From: JTS-RE9 sp964649195 | GTDB taxonomy: Bacteria > Planctomycetota > Phycisphaerae > Phycisphaerales > Phycisphaeraceae | Assembly: GCA_964649195.1 (NCBI GenBank) | Contig: CAZYPK010000034.1 | Span: 1-37,834 of the forward strand | Direction: 5' to 3' | DNA length: 37,834 nucleotides | In this document: positions 31,828-37,834 of the stretch, one piece after another | Layout of the letters: each line of letters begins with the position of its first letter | Numbering within the stretch: position 1 is the first letter of the stretch | Position numbers and translations under genes: made by a program | Notes under the pieces: generated by a model | What the model was told of the DNA's origin: nothing | Databases searched by the model: none | What the model saw: the letters and a program-made list of their open reading frames with translations, nothing else

Positions 31828-32988
31828 ATGGCCAGGCAGCTCAACGTCGCAATGATCGGCTACAAGTTCATGGGCAAGGCGCACAGCCAGGCCTGGCGCG
31901 AGGCGGGGTTGTTCTTCGACCTTCCGATTCAGCCGGTGATGAAGATCATCTGCGGCAGACACGAAGAGCCGCTCAGGGAATTCGCCGGGCGGTGGGGCTG
32001 GCAGGAGACATCAACCGACTGGAAGCAGGTCGTGGCCCGCGCGGACATCGACATCATCGACATCTGCACGCCGACGCATCTGCATTTTGAAGTCGCGCTG
32101 GCGGCGCTGAAGGCAGGCAAGCATATTTTCTGCGAGAAGCCGTTCGTGCTCACCGTGGCACAGGCGCAGGAACTGGCGGATGTGGCGAAGAACGCGGGCG
32201 TCGTTCACTATGTGAACCACAACTATCGCCGCTGCCCTGCCGTCGCCCATGCCAAAAAGATGATCGATGATGGCAGGCTCGGCCGCCTCTTTCACTGGCG
32301 CGGCTGCTACCTGCAGGACTGGATCATCAATCCCGATTTTCCGCTCACCTGGCATCTCCAAAAAGAGTTCGCCGGCGCCGGCCCGCACTACGACCTCAAC
32401 AGCCACAGCGTCGATCTCGCTCATTACCTCGTCGGCCCCATCGCCGGCGTGCAGGCCATGACCACCACCTTCATCGAGGAGCGCCCCCTCGCGCAGGAAA
32501 CCGATCAGGTCGCCTTCAGCGCCAAGGGCGGCGCCCGGCAGCGCGGCAAGGTGACCGTCGATGATGCCGCCTTCATGGTGGTGCGATTCGTTAACGGTGC
32601 CTTGGGTTCCTTTGAAGCTTCGCGCTTTGCAGGTGGCCGCAAGAATTACAACTGCTTCGAGATTTACGGTGACAAAGGCTCACTGATCTGGAACCTGGAA
32701 CGGATGAACGAACTGCAATTCTTCAACCGCGAAGATGCGGATGTGGATGCGGGGTTCAAGACGATTCTCTGCACCGAAAGCGAACATCCCTACATCAAGG
32801 GCTGGTGGCCGCCGGGGCACATGATCGGATACGAACATGCGTTCGTTCACGCGGTGGCGGACTTTGTGCAGGCGATTCACACCGGCGGCGGGATTCACCC
32901 GAACTTTCAGGATGGGCTGTCGTGCATGAGGGTGCTCCATGCCGGTCTGGAGTCCGCCCGGTCGGGCCATCGCGTCGATTTGCAGTAG
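31828..32988 (+). CDS. Gfo/Idh/MocA oxidoreductase
   Basis: 386 aa, cytoplasmic. The Rossmann motif is LNVAMIGYKFMGKAHSQAWR, followed by DICTPTHLHFEVALAAL and the catalytic-lysine motif CEKPFVLT. The substrate domain holds GAGPHYDLNSHSVDLAHYLV. GYKFMG replaces the common GxGxxG. AGGAG lies 7 bp before the ATG. It appears to be the last gene of the carbohydrate cluster and probably acts on another hydroxyl or keto group of the same substrate family. Confidence 0.88.
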   Translation: MARQLNVAMIGYKFMGKAHSQAWREAGLFFDLPIQPVMKIICGRHEEPLREFAGRWGWQETSTDWKQVVARADIDIIDICTPTHLHFEVALAALKAGKHIFCEKPFVLTVAQAQELADVAKNAGVVHYVNHNYRRCPAVAHAKKMIDDGRLGRLFHWRGCYLQDWIINPDFPLTWHLQKEFAGAGPHYDLNSHSVDLAHYLVGPIAGVQAMTTTFIEERPLAQETDQVAFSAKGGARQRGKVTVDDAAFMVVRFVNGALGSFEASRFAGGRKNYNCFEIYGDKGSLIWNLERMNELQFFNREDADVDAGFKTILCTESEHPYIKGWWPPGHMIGYEHAFVHAVADFVQAIHTGGGIHPNFQDGLSCMRVLHAGLESARSGHRVDLQ

Positions 32989-33039
32989 CCCCGGACACCC
33001 CCGGACACCCCCGGATATCCCCGGATACCCCCCGGGGGT
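32989..33039. repeat. Decamer repeat CCGGACACCC
   Basis: Five near-repeats with period about 10 (CCGGACACCC twice, CCGGATATCC, CCGGATACCC) end in CCCCCCGGGGG. The block fills the gap between two convergent genes and could act as a transcription barrier. Confidence 0.6.
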
Positions 33040-33402
33040 TTATGGCTCGTTGAACGGCTTCTCGCAGTGGGCGCATTGGGAGGTGTTGGCGGAGCGGATG
33101 GTCATCTTGCCGCAACCGGCGCATTTGAACGCGGCCTGTGCGGACTTGCCGCAGGTGGGACACCTGGGTTGCGATTCGGGTTTGCCGTAGTTGGCTTCGA
33201 AGTGGTTGCTGAGCTCTTTGACGGTGAGATGGAAGGCGTGGGATGCTGCGGGGTCGGTGCATTGATACCAGGCGCCTTCGGGGAGGTTGGCGTTGTTGTC
33301 GCCGTGCGGGTTGTTGCCGGTGAAGAGGGGGCGGACCAGCAGCGCCAGGCCGATGAAGATGGCGATGAGGGAGACGAGGGTGATGAGGGTCTGGCGTGGC
33401 AT
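33040..33402 (-). CDS. Membrane-anchored zinc-ribbon protein
   Basis: About 120 aa. One N-terminal membrane helix (TLITLVSLIAIFIGLALLV) is followed by a domain with three CxxC knuckles, CPTCGKS, KCAGCGKM and QCAHCEKP, which should bind one or two zinc ions. The start at 33402 (MPRQTL) is chosen; a GTG at 33420 would add six residues that overlap a REP-like repeat. Function unknown. Confidence 0.78.
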   Translation of the reverse strand: MPRQTLITLVSLIAIFIGLALLVRPLFTGNNPHGDNNANLPEGAWYQCTDPAASHAFHLTVKELSNHFEANYGKPESQPRCPTCGKSAQAAFKCAGCGKMTIRSANTSQCAHCEKPFNEP

Positions 33403-33420
33403 GGGAACGAGAAGATGCAC

Positions 33421-33447
33421 GGACGCGCAGCGAGGACGCCGCGGCTG
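33421..33447. repeat. REP-like hairpin copy (degenerate)
   Basis: CGCAGCGAGGACGCCGCG differs by one base from the hairpin CGCAGCGAGGACGCTGCG seen near 14600, 35990, 36017 and 37730. It lies between the zinc-ribbon and pseudopilin genes. Confidence 0.7.
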
Positions 33448-33468
33448 TGATGCGCGAGGTCGCTGCGG

Positions 33469-34275
33469 TTAATATTGGTCCGCGGTGTGCTTGTTGTGAT
33501 TGTTCCACCGGCGGCTCATTTCCTGGCCTGCGGTGGTGGCGGTGTTCACATCCATCCACTTGGTGGAGAGTTCCCATTCGATGTGGCCATCGACGAAGAG
33601 GACGTTGGCGCCGTCGAAGTGCAGCTTGCCGACGCCTTCGGCGGGATTGGTGGGGTCGATGTTGAAATCCCAGTTGGCGTCGTTGACGTTGTCGGCAATG
33701 GCGATCATGTTGGAAGGGGCGGCAACGAGCGACTTGCGCAGCTCAGGCACGACGAAGCCGAAGTTGAGATCGCCGCCGAGGCCCCGCTGGGGATTCTTGA
33801 GCGTGTTCCACCGGCCCCAGTCGTTGTAGCCATACGTGAAGGGCATGCCCGACGCCCCGCCGACCACGAGCAATCGCTCGCCGAGCTGATAGCCCCAGGT
33901 GGCGGCCTGCTCCTGCGCGGCATAGACGCCGCCGGGCGGGCCGCTGACGATCCTCCACTGGAAACCGGACGGAGCGGATGCGCAGTTGAACATGCCCACG
34001 CCGTCGCCGTAGAGCCGCGTGCGGGTGGGCCAGACGGCGGCGATGTGCCCGTTCATCGAGGCGGCGTGACCGGGATAGTGCTGGGTGTTGATCGTGTAAT
34101 TGATCATGGCCACGCCCTGCTGATGCAGGTTGCTGGCGCAGATGGCCTTGCGTGCCGCATCGCGGCCGCGGCCCAGGCTCGGCAGCAGGATCGACATGAC
34201 GATCATGATGACCGCGACCACCGCCAGCATCTCCGGCACGGTGAAGCCACGAGCGGAACAAAATCGTCGAATCAT
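33469..34275 (-). CDS. Prepilin-type protein with H-X9-DG domain
   Basis: 268 aa. The short leader MIRRFCSARG and helix FTVPEMLAVVAVIMIVMS identify a type IV prepilin/pseudopilin processed before Phe. HFDGANVLFVDGHIEW is an intact H-X9-DG signature. The ATG at 34275 is chosen; a GTG at 34284 is in frame. The ribosome site is weak. It is probably a component or substrate of an envelope pseudopilin system. Confidence 0.87.
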   Translation of the reverse strand: MIRRFCSARGFTVPEMLAVVAVIMIVMSILLPSLGRGRDAARKAICASNLHQQGVAMINYTINTQHYPGHAASMNGHIAAVWPTRTRLYGDGVGMFNCASAPSGFQWRIVSGPPGGVYAAQEQAATWGYQLGERLLVVGGASGMPFTYGYNDWGRWNTLKNPQRGLGGDLNFGFVVPELRKSLVAAPSNMIAIADNVNDANWDFNIDPTNPAEGVGKLHFDGANVLFVDGHIEWELSTKWMDVNTATTAGQEMSRRWNNHNKHTADQY

Positions 34276-34284
34276 GATGGGCAC

Positions 34285-34728
34285 TCAAACCACAGTTGGA
34301 GAAGCGATTCACCCCCGGAGTCACCCGGAGTCCCCCGGATTCACCCCCGTGAAACGTCGCCTCGATACGATCAGTTGTCGTTGATTGCTGGAACCCTGTC
34401 AACGGGATGCTCAAGCCGTTGCCGATGAAAAAGGAGCGGACCCGCCATCGCGTGTTAAAGGGTATCCGCATTGGCAAGGCGCTTCCATGAGAAATCAGGG
34501 CATCTCGATTCAATTTTCGATCAGCAAGAAAGCCCCCATACTCCGTTCGCCAAGGCGAACGGCTCAATGCGCCGTCCGCTCACCGCGAATCAACATTACT
34601 TCACGAACAACATGCATTATAATGATGGGCAACCTGAATGATCGGCGCATGTCGTGAACCAGGGATTGCCACGCCGCAAGCGGCTTATATGCAGGGAGAA
34701 CGGACCGGGGCAGCAAAGGAACGATCGC
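34285..34728. other. Spacer with CCCCCGGAGT repeats, a palindrome and a promoter
   Basis: About 440 bp without a supported gene. CACCCCCGGAGT-type repeats lie at about 34310-34350. A perfect 8-bp inverted repeat, CGTTCGCC-aa-GGCGAACG, is at 34544-34561 and could be an operator. GCCGCAAGCGGC is at 34673-34684. A promoter for the downstream gene is described separately. Confidence 0.5.
34596..34623 (+). promoter_or_regulatory. Candidate sigma-70 promoter
   Basis: A perfect -10 box TATAAT (34618-34623) preceded at 16 bp by TTACTT (34596-34601). The transcript would start near 34630, about 100 nt before the ATG at 34729. Confidence 0.55.
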
Positions 34729-35916
34729 ATGTCCGGCAAGGATGTCCTGACACACCTTCGATACGACCGCTTCGCCTCCGGAATCGCGGCGGTGTTCGTC
34801 TGCGCCTGGTTGATGGCCTTTCCGCCGGGCGGGCTGCCTGAAGCGCTGGCGGGCGGGCGGGTGACGGAGATTCGCTTCGGGGTGATCGATCCGCCGGTGG
34901 TGCTTCAGCAGGACATCACCGAATCCTTCACCACCAACAACACCTCCAAGCGGGAGCTGCCCATCGAATGTGCGGGGATGTTCTTCATCGACGGTCGGCT
35001 GCTGATCATCAGCGATCGCCACGATCATTGCGTCTTCTCCAATTCGCTGGATCTGAAGACGATGAAGATGACCCCGCCGCGTCCCTTTGTGATTCAGCCC
35101 AACGAGCAGTATCTGCATCAGGATGCCGAGGCGATCACAGTGAGGCCGCGTGATGACGGCACGCTTGCCGCCTATGTGTTCGGCTCTCTGAGCAACGACC
35201 GCAACGAGTTGCCGCTGCCGACGCGGCGTCATCTGGTGCGGTTCACCTTCCCCAGGGGCGACCGCTTCGAACCCAGCCGGGCGACGGTGATCGACGGCAG
35301 CGCGGTTCGGGAACGGATCAACGTCCACTTCGAGAAGCTGGGCATCAAGCCTTATCGAACCTTTTACGCCGACGCGAGCGCGCCGGACAAAAACACCTAC
35401 CGCTGGGCCAACATCGAAGGCATCGCGTTCACCCCCGATGGCCGGCGGCTCATCGCGGGGTTCCGCAATCCGCTGACGGGCGGGCAGACCGGCAAGGCGA
35501 TCTTCACCACGCTCGAAAACATCGACGAAGCCTTCGATGCCGGCAACGCATCGCTGGTGAAGGTGAGCGACCTGTTCACGCTCGACCTGGGCGACCGCGG
35601 CGTCAGCGACCTGTGCTGGGACCCGATGACCAAGGGGTACCTGATCGCCGCGGGCAAAAGCAACGGCCCGAAACTGGACAAGGATCAGCCCTTTCCGCCC
35701 AACACGCTCGACTCGGCGCTGTTCTGGTGGAGCGGTCGGAAGACGGAGAAGCCCATCCTCTTCGCCACGGTGCCGGAGATGAAAATCGAAGCCATCTGCC
35801 GCCTGGGCGCCAGCCGGTTCATCGCCATCGGTTCGGATGAAGGCGATGAAAGCGAAGGCCGGGAACAGCGCCAAAGCGTCATCACGGTGATGGATTTTAC
35901 GGGGTTTAAGAAGTGA
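34729..35916 (+). CDS. Secreted beta-propeller-like protein (possibly DUF3616)
   Basis: 395 aa from the ATG at 34729, which has AAAGGA 8 bp upstream; a longer open frame to 34654 lacks support. An N-terminal signal (GIAAVFVCAWLMAFPPGG... cut near EALAGG) points to export. Repeated beta-strand stretches include NIEGIAFTPDGRRLIAGFRN, GVSDLCWDPMTKGYLIAAGK and EAICRLGASRFIAIGSDEGD, the pattern of DUF3616-like propellers. No catalytic motif is recognised. Confidence 0.75.
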   Translation: MSGKDVLTHLRYDRFASGIAAVFVCAWLMAFPPGGLPEALAGGRVTEIRFGVIDPPVVLQQDITESFTTNNTSKRELPIECAGMFFIDGRLLIISDRHDHCVFSNSLDLKTMKMTPPRPFVIQPNEQYLHQDAEAITVRPRDDGTLAAYVFGSLSNDRNELPLPTRRHLVRFTFPRGDRFEPSRATVIDGSAVRERINVHFEKLGIKPYRTFYADASAPDKNTYRWANIEGIAFTPDGRRLIAGFRNPLTGGQTGKAIFTTLENIDEAFDAGNASLVKVSDLFTLDLGDRGVSDLCWDPMTKGYLIAAGKSNGPKLDKDQPFPPNTLDSALFWWSGRKTEKPILFATVPEMKIEAICRLGASRFIAIGSDEGDESEGREQRQSVITVMDFTGFKK

Positions 35917-35922
35917 AGGATT

Positions 35923-36043
35923 GGATTTCGGATTTGGGATTTCGGATTTCGGATTTTTGTAAGTTGCGGGTGATTGTTTGATTGTTTGACGCGCAGCGAG
36001 GACGCTGCGGTTACGAACGCGCAGCGAGGACGCTGCGGCTACG
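35923..36043. repeat. GGATTTC heptamers and tandem REP-like hairpins
   Basis: Five heptamers (GGATTTC, GGATTTG, GGATTTC, GGATTTC, GGATTTT) occupy 35923-35957. Two tandem copies of the hairpin unit containing CGCAGCGAGGACGCTGCG follow (about 35989-36043) and run directly into the kinase start codon. Confidence 0.85.
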
Positions 36044-37603
36044 ATGTCCCCTGTCTCTGCCTCTGCTCCTGCTCCTGCTCCTGCCCCTGCTCCTGCTCCC
36101 ATGCACCTCGACAACGAAGACAACCCGCATGTCGGTCTTGAGGACGAGGCTCTGTTTGAAACGAGCCTCGCGCCGCACGAGCTGTCGCACCTGCCCGCCG
36201 CCGAGATCATCGAATCCTCCGACCTGGCCAGCGGGTCATCGGTGATTCGCAAGCCCAACTGGGTGGGCAAGTGTTTTGCGCGGTTCAAGCTGCTGCGTCT
36301 GCTGGGGGAAGGCTCGATGGGGCGGGTGATCCTGGCCGAGGATGTCAACCTGCATCGGGTGATCGCCCTCAAGGTGCTGCGCAAGCGCATCAAGGGCATG
36401 GACGATGACCAGGCGGTGCAGCAGTTCCTGCGCGAGGCCCGCTCCGCCGCCCGGATCGATCATCCCAACGTGGTGAAGATTTACGAGATCAACGAACACG
36501 ATGGCTGGTGGTACATCGCCATGGAACTGGTGGAAGGTCAGACGCTCCAGCAGGTGGTCAAGGCGACGGCGCCGCTGTCGCCGGCCAAGGCGTGCGTGAT
36601 CATCGGCGATGCGGCCACCGCCCTCGAAGTGGCGCATGAACATGGCATCATTCACCGCGATGTGAAGCCCAGCAACCTGATGATCACCAGGCAGGGCCGG
36701 TGCAAGCTCACCGACTTCGGACTGGTTCGCGCCGACTCGCCGGATGATCCGTTCGAGCTGCACGACAAATCGGTGGGCACGCCCAAGTTCATGGCCCCGG
36801 AAGTCATTCAACACAAGCAGCAGGGAACCGCGCTGGACATCTACAGCCTGGGAGCGACCTTTCACTTCGCCCTGACCGGCCGCCCGCCGTTCATGGCCGC
36901 TCAGGTCGCCCAGATTCTCAAGCAGCACATCGACGCGCCGCCGCCTGATTTGATGACGATGCTGCCCAACTGCCCGCAAAGCCTGGCCGACCTGCTCAAG
37001 AAGATGATGGCCAAGCATCCGATGGATCGGCCCACCGCCGGGGCGGTGGCGGCGGCGCTGAGCAGCGAAGTCATCGCCTTCCGCGATGACGCCTCCGGCT
37101 GGTCAAGCCCGGGACACTCGGGCATCGGCGCCGCATCAGGCCATGCCGGCGGCGGCTCCACCATTCACCTGCCCGAACACGCCCCGCTCGATGCCGAGGA
37201 ACCGAACAACGGACGCCGCCGCACCCCCGCACGCATCGCCTTCGCGCTCCTCGCCATCGCCGGTGTCGCCCTGCTCCTCTGGGCCGCGCTGCTCAAGCCG
37301 TCATCCCCCTCCGCCTTCGACCCGCGAAGGCTCAAGGAAATGTTCCCCGGCACGCCCGAATCCTACGGCCAGCTCCCGCCGAACATGCTCCCCGAACCGC
37401 TCGATCCCCTGAGACACCCCCCCGCCTCCAGTTGGCGAGGCAAGGTCGATACCACCGGCTTCCTCTTCGTCGCCGCCAAACAGGGCCGCTTCTATTTCCC
37501 CCTCGATCATCCCCAGGCCGCGCTGATCACCTACGAACAACTCGTCGGCTTCCCCACCGAAGAGGAAGCGCGAAAGTCGGGACGCCTGCCTGCCGATGAT
37601 TGA
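36044..37603 (+). CDS. Membrane-anchored Ser/Thr protein kinase
   Basis: 519 aa. Kinase domain about 85-345: glycine loop LGEGSMGRV, Lys in ALKVL, HRDVKPSNLM, DFGLV and APEV. A linker, one membrane helix (RIAFALLAIAGVALLLWAAL, about 400-420) and a roughly 95-residue outer domain follow. The last 45 residues (FYFPLDHPQAALITYEQLVG, then FPTEEEARKSGRLPADD) resemble an Ada-type metal-binding fold that has lost its cysteines. The first 19 residues (MSPVSASAPAPAPAPAPAP) come from a spacer-type repeat; the ATG at 36101 may be the true start. PknB-like kinases signal from the envelope; the targets are unknown. Confidence 0.9.
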   Translation: MSPVSASAPAPAPAPAPAPMHLDNEDNPHVGLEDEALFETSLAPHELSHLPAAEIIESSDLASGSSVIRKPNWVGKCFARFKLLRLLGEGSMGRVILAEDVNLHRVIALKVLRKRIKGMDDDQAVQQFLREARSAARIDHPNVVKIYEINEHDGWWYIAMELVEGQTLQQVVKATAPLSPAKACVIIGDAATALEVAHEHGIIHRDVKPSNLMITRQGRCKLTDFGLVRADSPDDPFELHDKSVGTPKFMAPEVIQHKQQGTALDIYSLGATFHFALTGRPPFMAAQVAQILKQHIDAPPPDLMTMLPNCPQSLADLLKKMMAKHPMDRPTAGAVAAALSSEVIAFRDDASGWSSPGHSGIGAASGHAGGGSTIHLPEHAPLDAEEPNNGRRRTPARIAFALLAIAGVALLLWAALLKPSSPSAFDPRRLKEMFPGTPESYGQLPPNMLPEPLDPLRHPPASSWRGKVDTTGFLFVAAKQGRFYFPLDHPQAALITYEQLVGFPTEEEARKSGRLPADD

Positions 37604-37834
37604 GCCGCGACGTGACACGTCGCGGACGTGAACGACAAGAAGAGATGCCGCATATCACCGCTGATCAACGGCCACAAATCGCAAATCTCAGATTTCAAAT
37701 CTCAAATCTCTGTCTCCTGTCCCGCAGACGCGCAGCGAGGACGCTGCGGCTATGAATCTGAGTTCCATGTCCCCTGTCCCCTGTCTCCTGTCCCCTGTCT
37801 CCTGTCCCCTGTCCCCTGTCTCCTGTCCCCTGTC
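37604..37834. repeat. Repeat-filled spacer: AAATCTC and CCCCTGT heptamers with REP-like hairpin
   Basis: Heptamers AAATCGC, AAATCTC, AGATTTC, AAATCTC, AAATCTC (37676-37110 region, ending at 37710) lead into TGTCTCC/TGTCCCG. A REP-like hairpin (about 37727-37753) follows. Then come nine CCCCTGT/CTCCTGT heptamers from 37771 to the window edge, so the array continues outside. No gene is supported. Confidence 0.85.

Noticed and set aside
37676..37834. CRISPR array
   Set aside because: Units are 7 bp with no spacers between them and no cas genes nearby; these are tandem heptamers.

Overview
The window looks like a chromosomal segment of a GC-rich planctomycete, most likely class Phycisphaerae. 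The evidence is a PEP-CTERM surface protein, three prepilin-like genes (two with the planctomycete H-X9-DG signature), several Gfo/Idh/MocA oxidoreductases (one exported by Tat), a membrane-anchored Ser/Thr kinase, and spacers packed with short repeats. The assignment is inferred from gene content; no database was searched.

Layout. 1-2.1 kb: the 5' part of katG (minus strand), preceded in frame by a lipoprotein-type signal, divergent from an OxyR-type regulator that keeps both peroxide-sensing cysteines. 2.3-5.8 kb: a membrane sensor kinase and a sigma-54 activator response regulator. The regulator is interrupted only by a 10-N assembly gap inside its GAFTGA codons. 5.8-7.3 kb: a Tat-exported oxidoreductase with a clear terminator. 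7.74-13.55 kb: tRNA-Thr(CGT) carrying a 5.7-kb integrative element bounded by 71-bp direct repeats. Its genes, all on the minus strand, are a 245-aa and a 59-aa hypothetical protein, an excisionase-like HTH protein, a DnaB-N/RepA-like ATPase, a 75-aa protein, hicA, hicB and a tyrosine integrase. 13.6-18.2 kb: a GntR/UTRA regulator, a small membrane protein, a PEP-CTERM protein and a pseudopilin. 18.4-33.0 kb: a large carbohydrate-utilisation cluster. It holds a 1477-aa exported fusion (ThuA, TIM barrel, LamG, PQQ dehydrogenase with an inserted cytochrome c), a pseudopilin, two Gfo/Idh oxidoreductases, a zinc-type alcohol dehydrogenase, an FGGY kinase, a shikimate-dehydrogenase-like protein, a cupin phosphoglucose isomerase, a TIM-barrel isomerase/epimerase and a FucI/AraA-like isomerase. 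33.0-37.8 kb: a zinc-ribbon protein, a pseudopilin, a secreted propeller-like protein and a Ser/Thr kinase.

How the genes may work together. The cluster reads as an oxidation-isomerisation-phosphorylation route for a sugar or cyclitol. An exported quinoprotein would act outside the cytoplasm, and coupled NAD(P)-dependent dehydrogenases, isomerases and a kinase would act inside. The substrate cannot be read from sequence; the Gfo/Idh + Zn-ADH + TIM-barrel combination recalls the Thermotoga-type inositol route, but the remaining enzymes do not fit it.

Two observations stand out. First, the attachment core lies inside the integrase gene, so excision would rejoin a 72-codon open frame now stranded at the far end of the element, giving a 557-aa instead of a 490-aa integrase. 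Second, at least eight spacer arrays with unrelated base composition share a 7-bp period, often as inverted pairs.
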